Positions 7,574-14,843 of a stretch of 19,286 nt of DNA are shown here, piece by piece. This DNA is from CAYVJW01 sp964451885 (GTDB taxonomy: Bacteria; Patescibacteriota; Gracilibacteria; UBA4473), in contig CAYVJW010000019.1 of NCBI GenBank assembly GCA_964451885.1, forward strand, positions 1 to 19,286, read 5' to 3'. Position 1 is the stretch's first letter. Each line of letters begins with the position of its first letter. Below the pieces are notes generated by a model. It saw only the letters and a list, made by a program, of their open reading frames with translations. It was not told where the DNA came from and did no database searches. Both the position numbers and the translations under genes were made by a program.

Positions 7574-8340
7574 ATTAATTCTAATTCAATACTTTCACAG
7601 CCCTTAATCTCTTTTGGTTCAAAAGAAAAAAAGCAAGATCCTGATCCAGTCATTGTGTAGCCATTAAAATTTTTTGATATTGCCTGATATTGTTCATTCA
7701 TGAAAAATTCATCAAAGGCGTTGCCGCAGTTTTTCAAATCTGGTTTTTGGATAAATTTTTCGGTAAAATTCGTTCCGTAGTTGGTTAGATGGGTATACAT
7801 CTTGGTGGTTGCATTTTTGAAATCAGGTTGATAAAGCAATATTTTTTTATTTTTAAAGTTAAAATTAAGCGGGGTGATAACTTCGCCAAAGTTCTCACCA
7901 AGTGCACAGTTGCTTTTAGTAAGAAAAAAAGGAATGTCTTTTCCGTAATTTCCGGAGTTTTCTAGGAGTCTTTGTGGAGTTTCTCCCAGTTCAAAATATT
8001 CTAAATATAATTTTATAAATGTTGCAAAATTGGAACTTCCTCCCCCCAGCCCTCCGCCAGTGGGAATGTTTTTTTTGATTTTTACTTTTACGGATGGAAG
8101 TTTTTCTTTTGGAAAAAAGGTATGAATTAATTCAAAGCCTTGGTAAATTAAATTTTCCTGAATAGGGATTTTGAAACCTTCAATGGAGAAAAACGGGGCT
8201 TCCATTATCTCTATTTCATCAGTAAGTGATATTTTGTGGAAAATAGTATGGATTTTATGAAATGTTTCGTTGTTTTGGCGTGGTATTACGTCCAGAGTGA
8301 GGTTTATTTTTGCTGGAGAGAAGGCGTGGAGGTTTTTCAT
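7570..8340 (-). CDS. ispE: 4-diphosphocytidyl-2-C-methyl-D-erythritol kinase
   Basis: GHMP kinase that phosphorylates CDP-methylerythritol with ATP in the MEP isoprenoid pathway; cytosolic. Seen: SPAKINLTLDV at 8-18 with the conserved Lys11; the GHMP phosphate loop PTGGGLGGGSSN at 93-104; GKDIPFF at 133-139 with the catalytic Asp135; and the C-terminal TMTGSGSCFFSF motif. At 256 residues it is somewhat shorter than usual (about 280-300). The start lies 5 nt after the ispDF stop, so it should be co-transcribed and translated after ispDF; no Shine-Dalgarno is visible. It is the last gene of the MEP cluster and converges on valS with a four-base stop overlap (TTAG, 7570-7573). Confidence 0.95.
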   Translation of the reverse strand: MKNLHAFSPAKINLTLDVIPRQNNETFHKIHTIFHKISLTDEIEIMEAPFFSIEGFKIPIQENLIYQGFELIHTFFPKEKLPSVKVKIKKNIPTGGGLGGGSSNFATFIKLYLEYFELGETPQRLLENSGNYGKDIPFFLTKSNCALGENFGEVITPLNFNFKNKKILLYQPDFKNATTKMYTHLTNYGTNFTEKFIQKPDLKNCGNAFDEFFMNEQYQAISKNFNGYTMTGSGSCFFSFEPKEIKGCESIELELI

Positions 8341-8345
8341 AAAGA

Positions 8346-9494
8346 TTATCTAACTAAAATTTGCACCAAACAGTGTATCCCTTTCCCTCTTCCGAACTCA
8401 CTCAACTTTTCTCCCGACGTGTAAGTCAATCCTACTTGAGAAACATCTAGTTTTAATTTTTTAGCGATATTTTTTTGAATTTCTTCATGACGCGGGTTTA
8501 TTTTTGGAACTTTGCATTCTAGGGATATTACTACGTTTTGGATTTGAAAAACAGGGAAATGTTCTTGAGCGATTTTAAGTGATTTTTGAACATAAGCCCA
8601 AGAGTTTTTTGTGCCGTCTTGGCACATTTTATTGGCAAATTCGCTGAGTGTTTTTTCTCCGATAGAGCTTAAAATAGCATTGGATAGGGCGTGGAATATG
8701 ACGTCTCCGTCGGAGTTGGCTTCTATGGTTTTTTGTGTTTCGGGGAATGTTACGCCTCCTAAAGTTATCGGTTTTTCGGGAGTGAAGTTTTTTGTGAATC
8801 TGTGGGAGTCTTCTCCTAGGCCGATGCGGAGGTTATGTGTGGAATACATCATATCATGAGGAAATGTAATTTTTTGGTTTCTGGTTGAGCATTCGAAAAC
8901 ATGGATTTCTTCTCCGATTTTGGCCAATAATTCTGCTTCATCTTTTGGAACGATTTTCGATGTATCCCAGGCCTTTATTGCTTTTGAAAATGTTTCTAAA
9001 TCTGATATTTGTGGAGTTTGTGTTTCAAAGATTTCATTGCGGTTTAGGAAGTCTATTACTTTATTATTTTTCACCTGCTTGATGGAATTAGGAGTAAAAA
9101 ACCCGAAGATGACATTTTTGTATTTCTCGGCTATTTTAATTCCGGCGGAAATTTCTTTAGGAGTTATAAACGGGTTTGCCCCATTATGCACTAAAATCCG
9201 GGCATTTTTTTTCTTGGATTCTTCAAGAAACTCAACAGCATTTTTGAACGAAAAAAAACGCTCCTTTCCACCTAAAATAATTTTTTTTATTTTTTTGAAT
9301 TTTTCCTCTTGCTTCTTGTTTCTTGTCCCTTGTTCCTTGTTTACTACCAATACTATTTCGTCAACATCATCACACTGCTCAAAAACTTCCAGTGTTCGAA
9401 AAATAACCGGAAGTCCGAATTTATCAGAAAATAATTTATCGAACCCGCAGCGTGAAGAATTTCCTGCGGCAAGGATTACAGCTATATTTCTCAT
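8346..9494 (-). CDS. ispDF: Bifunctional MEP cytidylyltransferase / MECDP synthase (IspD-IspF fusion)
   Basis: 382 residues joining the third and fifth steps of the MEP pathway. IspD (about 1-215) shows VILAAGNSSRCG for CTP binding, HNGANPFI where most IspD have HDAARPF, TQTPQ, DEAELL and the final KITFPHDM. IspF (about 222-382) shows the metal site GEDSHRF, LGGVTFP, ANSDGDVIFHALSNAIL and TSGEKLSEFGRGKGI. The usual HFPDTDP loop is replaced by an unrelated EFANKMCQDGTKNS segment, so this is a divergent IspF subtype. A five-copy heptamer repeat is embedded in IspD just after DEIVLVVN. Fusions are known in Campylobacter and alphaproteobacteria. The gene reads directly into ispE; 87 bp separate it from dxr upstream, and I saw no convincing promoter in that gap. 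Confidence 0.94.
   Translation of the reverse strand: MRNIAVILAAGNSSRCGFDKLFSDKFGLPVIFRTLEVFEQCDDVDEIVLVVNKEQGTRNKKQEEKFKKIKKIILGGKERFFSFKNAVEFLEESKKKNARILVHNGANPFITPKEISAGIKIAEKYKNVIFGFFTPNSIKQVKNNKVIDFLNRNEIFETQTPQISDLETFSKAIKAWDTSKIVPKDEAELLAKIGEEIHVFECSTRNQKITFPHDMMYSTHNLRIGLGEDSHRFTKNFTPEKPITLGGVTFPETQKTIEANSDGDVIFHALSNAILSSIGEKTLSEFANKMCQDGTKNSWAYVQKSLKIAQEHFPVFQIQNVVISLECKVPKINPRHEEIQKNIAKKLKLDVSQVGLTYTSGEKLSEFGRGKGIHCLVQILVR
9305..9339 (-). repeat. Five-copy heptamer tandem repeat inside ispDF
   Basis: Plus-strand heptamers CCTCTTG, CTTCTTG, TTTCTTG, TCCCTTG and TTCCTTG lie end to end; on the coding strand the consensus is CAAGRRA-like. They encode the hydrophilic run EQGTRNKKQEE. 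Because 7 is not a multiple of 3, successive copies are read in different frames, and 35 bp cannot by itself keep the frame. The segment occupies a surface-loop position of IspD between the core strands DEIVLVVN and KIILGG. Confidence 0.75.
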
Positions 9495-9581
9495 AAAATT
9501 CGTTTTAATGTGACTTTATAAAATCTTCCTAGTTTTGTATTCTTTGTAAAGTTAAGGGTTAATAATTAGGGTTTTTTGAGA

Positions 9582-10655
9582 TTATGAGCATGCATTTAGG
9601 GCTGATTTTCTCGCATTTTTATCTAGTTTTAAAATATTTTCTAAATTGTCAACTTTTTCTAGTTTTGTTTCTGAAATCACTTTTTCTAATACTTCAAAAA
9701 TTTGTGTAAATGAAATTTTTCTATTCAAAAATGCTTCTACTGCCACTTCATTGGCGGCATTAAAAACAATTGGAAAGTTTTGCATTTGCTCAGCGCAGTA
9801 GTCTAGTAATTCCAGAGTGCGAAATGTTTTTTTATCAGGTTCTGTAAATGAAAGATTTAAATTATTAAAGCTTTGAGAAGGTAAGTTGTAATTCTCCCTT
9901 TTAGGATAATTTAGCGCGAAAGCAATGGGTAGTTGCATGTTCGGAGGAGAGAGTTGGGCGATTATCGAGGAATCTGGGAATTCTACCATTGAATGGATTA
10001 TTGATTCACGATGGATGAGGATTTCTATTTGTTCTTTTTTTGCACCGAATAAATGCATAGCTTCAAAAAATTCCAGGCATTTGTTGGCTAATGTGGCTGA
10101 ATCAACGGTGATTTTTGCGCCCATGTTCCAGTTTGGGTGTTTTAGGGCTTGATTGAGTGTGACTTTGGAAAGGTCATTTTTACCGAAGAAGGGGCCTCCG
10201 GAGCAGGTGAGGTAGATTTTTTTGAAGTTTTGGTGAGAATAGAGGCATTGGGAGATGGCGGAGTGTTCGGAGTCTACAGGTATGATAGGCGTTTTATTTT
10301 CACGGGATAATTGCATTACGATTTTCCCACCAGCAACCAAGCTTTCTTTATTAGCAAGGGCGAGGGGAGTTTTTTGCTTCAGTGTTTCGATTGTAAATTC
10401 AAGTCCTGCAAATCCAACGATGGCGTTTAAAACGATATCTGGTTTGCATTTTTTCAGGAATTCGGAGTAATCAAATCTTTGGCGGGTATCGAGTAAATGC
10501 TTAATTTTAAATTCTTCCGACAAATGTTCTAGTTCTGGAAATCGCGAATGGGCAGAGGCGCCGATGATTTGGAATTTATCAGGATTTTTTTTGACCAGTT
10601 CAAAAGTTGATTTTCCGATGGATCCGGTGGCGCCGAGAAGGAGTATTTTTTTCAT
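9582..10655 (-). CDS. dxr: 1-deoxy-D-xylulose 5-phosphate reductoisomerase
   Basis: Converts DXP to 2-C-methyl-D-erythritol 4-phosphate with NADPH, the first committed MEP step. The frame opens at 10691, but the start is taken as ATG 10655, giving 357 residues. It begins with KKILLLGATGSIGKST, the dinucleotide site, and its ATG overlaps the TGA of the upstream toxin gene (ATGA). Seen: ALANKESLVAGG, PVDSEHSA, CSGGPFFG, HPNWNMGAKITVDSATLANK and HRESIIHSMVEFPD with QLSPPNMQLPI, covering the metal and substrate sites of the family. One deviation is NKCLE where NKGLE is normal. There is no independent Shine-Dalgarno, so translation is likely coupled to the toxin cistron. Confidence 0.96.
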   Translation of the reverse strand: MKKILLLGATGSIGKSTFELVKKNPDKFQIIGASAHSRFPELEHLSEEFKIKHLLDTRQRFDYSEFLKKCKPDIVLNAIVGFAGLEFTIETLKQKTPLALANKESLVAGGKIVMQLSRENKTPIIPVDSEHSAISQCLYSHQNFKKIYLTCSGGPFFGKNDLSKVTLNQALKHPNWNMGAKITVDSATLANKCLEFFEAMHLFGAKKEQIEILIHRESIIHSMVEFPDSSIIAQLSPPNMQLPIAFALNYPKRENYNLPSQSFNNLNLSFTEPDKKTFRTLELLDYCAEQMQNFPIVFNAANEVAVEAFLNRKISFTQIFEVLEKVISETKLEKVDNLENILKLDKNARKSALNACS

Positions 10656-10900
10656 TGATAATGATTTGTGATACATATCAAAAAAATGCAATTTTCTTCT
10701 ATGAGGAAACTTACGCGAAATTTTTTATTGATACGAAAAGAAAAGATATTTTCTGATTTTGGTTCTAATTTTTCTGAATGTAAACTTGGATGAAATCTAT
10801 TTTTTTCCAAAAAGTTAATTTGTTTTTTTGTTTTACTTTTTAAGGAATCAGATAATTGATAATAATCCCTTGAAAACTGTTTTGTAGTAATAATCTTCAT
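10652..10900 (-). CDS. RelE/ParE-family toxin of a type II toxin-antitoxin pair
   Basis: 82 residues with the RelE/ParE/YoeB outline: KQFSRDYYQL at the N-terminus, a basic helical segment (SKTKKQINFLEKNRFHPSLHSEKL), then the core strands ENIFSFRINKKFRVSFLIEENCIFLICITNHYQ. Known relatives cleave mRNA on the ribosome or poison gyrase; which applies is not clear from sequence. It is preceded by a 58-residue gene, with the toxin ATG overlapping that gene's TGA, the usual antitoxin-toxin layout. Its own TGA overlaps the dxr ATG. It sits inside a core biosynthetic operon rather than in an obvious mobile region. Confidence 0.85.
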   Translation of the reverse strand: MKIITTKQFSRDYYQLSDSLKSKTKKQINFLEKNRFHPSLHSEKLEPKSENIFSFRINKKFRVSFLIEENCIFLICITNHYQ

Positions 10901-11073
10901 TCCATACCCTTAACTAAAACATCCAAATCTTCAGGAGATTCTATTTCAAAAGTTTCTCCTAACTCAATTTCTTTAAGTCCAATCTTAGTTTTTAGTAAAT
11001 TTAAGATTTCTTGGGAATGTAGCAGCTCACGATAATTTTTTTCAGAGATTGAAATTTTTTTTATGGTAGTCAT
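10897..11073 (-). CDS. Putative antitoxin of the RelE-type pair
   Basis: A 58-residue protein beginning MTTIKKISISEKNYRELL and ending DVLVKGME, acidic in its second half (IELGETFEIESPEDLD). The stop overlaps the toxin start by the tetranucleotide ATGA. Size, acidity and position fit a type II antitoxin, with an N-terminal beta strand (TIKKISIS) followed by a helix that could bind DNA. I cannot place it in RelB, Phd or another named family by eye. It begins 59 bp after the ispG stop; that gap is AT-rich and could hold a promoter for the module, but no clean -35/-10 pair was found. Confidence 0.72.
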   Translation of the reverse strand: MTTIKKISISEKNYRELLHSQEILNLLKTKIGLKEIELGETFEIESPEDLDVLVKGME

Positions 11074-11132
11074 TTTTAAATCTCAATAGATATTTATATT
11101 GTAATATTTTTTTGAAAGTATACAAATTTGGT

Positions 11133-12263
11133 TTATAGTCTTTTACTAATGTATTCTTCTAATATCTCCAAAAACTGTTTATCTAAATTTTCTCCCTTTA
11201 AATCACAATAATGTTTTCCTTCAATATAAACAGGGGCTATCGAGTTTTCCATTTTTCCGGGGAGGGAAATTCCAATGTCTGCGGATTTTGATTCCCCAGG
11301 CCCGTTTACTACGCAGCCCATGACAGCGATTTTTAAATTTTCTACGCCGGGATATTCCTGCGTCCAGGTATGGATTTTTTGATCAATAAATTTATTCACA
11401 CTTTCGGCCAGTTTTTGGTAACAATTATTTGAGGTTCGTCCACATCCGGGACAACTAGTGACATGTGGACGAAAGTTTCGGAGGCCTAAACTCTGAATAA
11501 TCATTTTGCCGATTTCTACTTCGCGTGTTCGGGGTGTATCTGGGGAGGGGGTGAGGGAGACTCGTATCGTATTTCCGATTCCTTTGTGTAGTAGTGTGCC
11601 CAGTGCTATAGAACTGGAAACAATTCCCATTTCTTCCATTCCGGCTTCGGTTAATCCGAGATGAAGCACATAGTTTGTTTCTTTCGCAATTTTTTCGTAT
11701 ACCCGGATGGTAGCGTTTACATCTGACATTTTAGCCGAAAGCACAATTTTATCTTTGGGGAGCCCTAATTTTTGAGCTAGCTTGGTAGATTGCAAAGCAG
11801 ATTGAATAACAGCTTCTTCAATATTGTTAATTGATTTTACCGATCCTGAATTTACTCCAATCCTCACCGGCTTCTCATATTTCAGGGCAATTTCTATCAT
11901 TTCCCGAAAATTTCGGTCATCTGCGTTTCCTGGATTTATCCGATATTTATCGAGCATTTTTGCGCATTCTGGATATTTTTTGAGCAGTAAATTTCCGTTA
12001 AAATGAAAATCTCCCACAATCGGCACTTCAGATTTTTTCCTTAGTTTTTCAATGATGTGAGGTGCAGCTTTAGCGGCACTATCATTATTCACCGTAATGC
12101 GGACTATCTCAGCGCCAGCTTTCTCCAGTTCCAATATCTGTAAAACCGTTGATTTTACATCAGAAGTATCTGTGTTTGTCATTGATTGGAGTACAATGGG
12201 GTGATTATCTCCCATATAAGTATTTCTGATTTTGATGCTTGGTGTTTTGTGGTTAGTTTTCAT
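11133..12263 (-). CDS. ispG: 4-hydroxy-3-methylbut-2-en-1-yl diphosphate synthase (flavodoxin/ferredoxin)
   Basis: The iron-sulphur enzyme that opens the MECDP ring to form HMBPP, the penultimate MEP step. Its 376 residues fit the two-domain bacterial form. The TIM-barrel part shows PIVLQSMTNTDTSDV, GAEIVRITVN, VGDFHFNG, YRINPGN and LHLGLTEAG. The C-terminal 4Fe-4S domain carries CPGCGRTSNN (Cys271, Cys274) and GCVVNGPGES (Cys317, Glu324), which are the three cluster cysteines and the active-site glutamate. It starts 7 nt after the ispH stop, so the two reductive enzymes are one transcription unit. AGG lies a short way before the ATG, at most a weak ribosome site. Also called gcpE. Confidence 0.97.
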   Translation of the reverse strand: MKTNHKTPSIKIRNTYMGDNHPIVLQSMTNTDTSDVKSTVLQILELEKAGAEIVRITVNNDSAAKAAPHIIEKLRKKSEVPIVGDFHFNGNLLLKKYPECAKMLDKYRINPGNADDRNFREMIEIALKYEKPVRIGVNSGSVKSINNIEEAVIQSALQSTKLAQKLGLPKDKIVLSAKMSDVNATIRVYEKIAKETNYVLHLGLTEAGMEEMGIVSSSIALGTLLHKGIGNTIRVSLTPSPDTPRTREVEIGKMIIQSLGLRNFRPHVTSCPGCGRTSNNCYQKLAESVNKFIDQKIHTWTQEYPGVENLKIAVMGCVVNGPGESKSADIGISLPGKMENSIAPVYIEGKHYCDLKGENLDKQFLEILEEYISKRL

Positions 12264-12270
12264 TATATGC

Positions 12271-13203
12271 CTAGGAAAAGTGTAGGGGTGGGAGGGAAGG
12301 AAGGGGAAAGGTTAAATTTTCTTCAATGATTTTTATTGTTTCAACATTAAGTCTTTTATTTTTCCTCTGAAATTTGTCAATTACTTGTTGTACCAGCACT
12401 TCTGGAACAGATGCTCCTGATGTTAATCCTACTTTTTCATATTTGTAAACATCTTCCGGGATGGCCTCTACATTATCAAAAAGTCCTGATTTACATCCTT
12501 GAGAAGTTGCGGTGTCTACCAAACGATTGGAGTTTGATGAATTTTTGGATCCTATAACGATTAAAAAATCGCCTCTTTTAGCCAGTGTTTTTACGGCATT
12601 TTGGCGATTTTTTGTAGCATAACAGATGTCTTTAGGGACTTCTAAATGAGGGATTTTTGATTTGAGTGTTTTAATAATTATATGGGTTTCGTCTAAGGAG
12701 AGGGTTGTTTGAGTGAGGCATACGGCTTTTGTCTTTGATAAATTTTCCGGTTCTATTTTATTTGCGTCTTCTTTTGTTTCTATAAGTTGCATTTCCACAA
12801 CCCCCAGTGTTCCCTGTGCTTCCTGATGATATTTATGGCCGATAAAAAAGATTTTATATCCTTGCGCGGCAAATCGTTTAGCTTCTTGATGGACTTTGTT
12901 TACTAAGGGACAGGTGGCGTCAATTATTTTTAATTTCTTTTTTTTACATTTTTCTTTAAAGTCGGGGGAAACTCCGTGTGCGGAAAAAACAAGCACAGAA
13001 TCGGTTGGAATTTTTTCAATATTTGTTTCAAAAATCACTCCCTTTTTTTCAAATAATTCAACCAAAAAACGGTTATGTACGATTTCATGGTTTACATAAA
13101 TAGGACGGCCGAATCTTTCCAGGCATTTTTCAAGTACAAGAATAGCTCGCTTTACTCCAGCACAAAATCCCTGTGGGGAAGCGAGGAGGAGGGTTTTGGT
13201 CAT
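12271..13203 (-). CDS. ispH: 4-hydroxy-3-methylbut-2-enyl diphosphate reductase
   Basis: The last MEP enzyme, reducing HMBPP to IPP and DMAPP with a 4Fe-4S cluster. In 310 residues the three cluster cysteines are Cys14 (GFCAGVKRA), Cys98 (DATCPLV) and Cys194 (DICYATKNRQ). Substrate residues are present as NHEIVHN (His39, His43), AHGV (His76) and GHKYHQEAQGT (His126, Glu128), followed by TQTTLS and GSKNSSNSNRL. The C-terminus is a poorly conserved proline-rich tail. It starts 2 nt after the yjbQ stop and ends 7 nt before ispG. Also called lytB. Confidence 0.97.
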   Translation of the reverse strand: MTKTLLLASPQGFCAGVKRAILVLEKCLERFGRPIYVNHEIVHNRFLVELFEKKGVIFETNIEKIPTDSVLVFSAHGVSPDFKEKCKKKKLKIIDATCPLVNKVHQEAKRFAAQGYKIFFIGHKYHQEAQGTLGVVEMQLIETKEDANKIEPENLSKTKAVCLTQTTLSLDETHIIIKTLKSKIPHLEVPKDICYATKNRQNAVKTLAKRGDFLIVIGSKNSSNSNRLVDTATSQGCKSGLFDNVEAIPEDVYKYEKVGLTSGASVPEVLVQQVIDKFQRKNKRLNVETIKIIEENLTFPLPSLPPLHFS

Positions 13204-13205
13204 TT

Positions 13206-13664
13206 TTATTTTCCAACAAAACTAAGTACCACCTCTCTTTCCCTTTTATTATCCAACTCAAACATTAACACCTTTTGCCATGTTCCGAGCAGCATTTCCC
13301 CGTTTTTTACGGGAATCGTTTCAGAGGCTGATCCGAGAAACATTTGAGCTATGTGTGAATGTCCGTTGAGGCAATCATTTCCTTTTGAAAGCGGGCAAAT
13401 TGTCTTTGGATCCCGGATATGTGTGTTGTTGTGTAGGTATTCACGATTGGTATTGGCTATTTCTTTGAATAGAATTTCTTTTAAATCCTGGAAAAAACCG
13501 GTTTCTTTTTCATTTATTTTGATGGCTACAGTTGTGTGCCTGGTAAAGATATTTATTAGGCCATCTTGAGCAGTTATTTTGTTTAAAAATTTTTCGACAT
13601 CTTTGGTTAAGTCGATGATGTCAAAGAATTTTTTAGTTTGAACAGAAATGGTTTTTGTTTGCAT
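13206..13664 (-). CDS. yjbQ: YjbQ / UPF0047 family protein
   Basis: 152 residues from ATG 13664; the frame is open upstream to 13697, but MQTKTISV is the family-like start and AAAAGAGAAG lies directly before it. Seen: GLINIFTRHTTVAIKINE (about 36-53), the histidine-rich GNDCLNGHSHIAQMFLGSASETIPV, and GTWQKVLMFELD, all typical of UPF0047. Some members have low thiamine-phosphate synthase activity in vitro, but the true role of the family is unsettled. It is the first gene of the MEP cluster, 2 nt before ispH. Its 5' side faces uppS across about 80 bp that must hold both promoters. Confidence 0.9.
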   Translation of the reverse strand: MQTKTISVQTKKFFDIIDLTKDVEKFLNKITAQDGLINIFTRHTTVAIKINEKETGFFQDLKEILFKEIANTNREYLHNNTHIRDPKTICPLSKGNDCLNGHSHIAQMFLGSASETIPVKNGEMLLGTWQKVLMFELDNKREREVVLSFVGK

Positions 13665-13708
13665 CTTCTCTTTTCTCAGATATAAATAAGCTAGCAAACG
13701 ATATATTT

Positions 13709-13738
13709 TTGCATAAAAATTTCAAATAATTCTATAAT
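13709..13738 (+). promoter_or_regulatory. uppS promoter, apparently leaderless
   Basis: TTGCAT (13709-13714), an 18-bp spacer and a perfect TATAAT (13733-13738). The expected transcription start, about 13744-13746, falls on the two consecutive ATG codons of uppS, leaving no 5' leader and no Shine-Dalgarno. The divergent MEP cluster must be transcribed from the same short interval; I could not pick a convincing minus-strand promoter there. Confidence 0.6.
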
Positions 13739-13745
13739 ATAGATG

Positions 13746-14375
13746 ATGAACTTTGGTCTTATTTCTGATGGTAACCGCCGTTGGGCTAAAAAAAATGGTT
13801 TGAAAACTCAAGTAGGGCATAAAAAAGGATTTTATGTTATCAAGGATGAAATTTACCCTGTTTTAAAAGCTCATCCGAATTTTGATGAATTTACGATTTA
13901 TGCGTTTTCAACGGAAAACTGGAAAAGAAGTCCTTCGGAAGTTAAATATTTAATGGAACTCTATTCGGAGATTGTTGATAAATGGCTACCTGAACTTATA
14001 GAACAAAATGTAAAAATAGTGCATGCCGGGAGAAAGGATAGAATTCCCGGTTTCTTGAGAAAAAGATTGGAGCATGCGGAGAAAACATCTAAAAAAAATT
14101 CCGATTTTACGATATATTTTTGTTTGGATTACGGGGGAAGGGATGAAATATTGCGGGCAACGAAAAAAGGCGATATTGAAATGAATCTGGAAGTGTCTGA
14201 TTTGGATATTGTGTTGCGTACCGGAGGAGAAAAAAGAATTTCAAATTTTTGTGTTTGGCAGGCGGCTTATGCGGAATTGTTTTTTGTGGAAAAATTTTTG
14301 CCGGAAATTATGGCAAAGGATATTGAGCAAGTACTTGAAAAATTTTTACAGAGAGGAAGGCGAAAAGGAGGGTGA
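13746..14375 (+). CDS. uppS: Isoprenyl transferase (undecaprenyl diphosphate synthase family)
   Basis: A cis-prenyltransferase that condenses IPP onto an allylic diphosphate to build the polyprenyl carrier for peptidoglycan and surface glycans. Seen: DGNRRWAKK near the N-terminus (diphosphate site with catalytic Asp), YAFSTENWKRS, and the C-terminal RTGGEKRISNFCVWQAAYAELFF that matches the family's RxSGExRxSNFLxWQxxYxE. At about 209 residues it is shorter than most (230-250) because the N-terminal extension is lacking; product chain length cannot be told. ATG 13743 and 13746 are both possible; the promoter spacing favours the second. The stop codon lies within the first unit of a heptamer repeat. 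Divergent from the MEP genes that supply its substrate. Confidence 0.95.
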   Translation: MNFGLISDGNRRWAKKNGLKTQVGHKKGFYVIKDEIYPVLKAHPNFDEFTIYAFSTENWKRSPSEVKYLMELYSEIVDKWLPELIEQNVKIVHAGRKDRIPGFLRKRLEHAEKTSKKNSDFTIYFCLDYGGRDEILRATKKGDIEMNLEVSDLDIVLRTGGEKRISNFCVWQAAYAELFFVEKFLPEIMAKDIEQVLEKFLQRGRRKGG

Positions 14376-14412
14376 TTATGAATTATGAATTGTCAATTAC
14401 GGATTACGAATT
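14371..14412 (+). repeat. Six-copy heptamer tandem repeat after uppS
   Basis: Consecutive heptamers GGTGATT, ATGAATT, ATGAATT, GTCAATT, ACGGATT and ACGAATT, all ending in ATT. The first contains the uppS stop codon (TGA, 14373-14375). The array fills most of the 63-bp gap before ribH and precedes its start by about 26 bp. Confidence 0.75.
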
Positions 14413-14438
14413 AAAATGGAAATATTAAAGATACAACT

Positions 14439-14843
14439 ATGATTCTTGTCGTGATTTCCCGGTTCAATTCAAGAATTACTTCTCATCTTGAGACTTCTGC
14501 TGTTGAGGCGTTGGAGAAGGCGGGTGAAGAATTTGAGGTGGTTCATGTGCCGGGGGCTGTGGAAATTCCTGTTGTGGTTCAGAAATTTTTGAGGACCGGG
14601 AAATTTTCTGCGGCAATTGCTTTGGGGTGTGTGATAAAGGGAGAAACGGATCATTATGATTTTGTTTTGCGGAGTTGTATTGATGGTTTGACCAGGGTGA
14701 GCCTTGATGAAGGTGTTCCGGTGGTTCAAGGAGTATTGGCTTGTCCAAGCTTTTCTTTGGCATGGGAAAGGAGGAATTTAGGGAAGGATTATTCGGAAAC
14801 AGCACTGGAAATGAAACAGATGTTTCGATTCAAAAGTCTATAA
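14439..14843 (+). CDS. ribH: 6,7-dimethyl-8-ribityllumazine synthase
   Basis: Penultimate step of riboflavin synthesis: condenses the ribityl-aminouracil intermediate with dihydroxybutanone phosphate. The 134 residues begin directly at the first core strand (ILVVISRFNSRIT). Seen: VPGAVEIPVVVQKFL, the phosphate and catalytic region ALGCVIKGETDHYDFV, and PVVQGVLACPSFSLAWER, which takes the place of the usual GVLTTDTxEQAxER. The N-terminal arm of larger homologues is missing. No other riboflavin gene is in the window. Spacing after uppS (63 bp, repeat-filled) allows co-transcription. The last codons (RFKSL) lie in a repeat that continues into the intergenic region. Confidence 0.9.
   Translation: MILVVISRFNSRITSHLETSAVEALEKAGEEFEVVHVPGAVEIPVVVQKFLRTGKFSAAIALGCVIKGETDHYDFVLRSCIDGLTRVSLDEGVPVVQGVLACPSFSLAWERRNLGKDYSETALEMKQMFRFKSL

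Noticed and set aside
8920..9513. 197-codon plus-strand frame opposite ispDF
   Set aside because: Antisense shadow of the conserved IspD part.
11074..11132. Promoter for the toxin-antitoxin module in the ispG-antitoxin gap
   Set aside because: TATACT and TATAAA both occur, but neither has a -35 box at proper spacing; not strong enough to list as a feature.
13743..14375. Alternative genetic code with TGA as glycine
   Set aside because: uppS, the toxin and the antitoxin all end at TGA exactly where their families end or where the next gene begins; reading through would run into repeats or the next frame.
14371..14412. Heptamer arrays as a CRISPR array
   Set aside because: Units are 7 bp with no spacers; no cas genes nearby.
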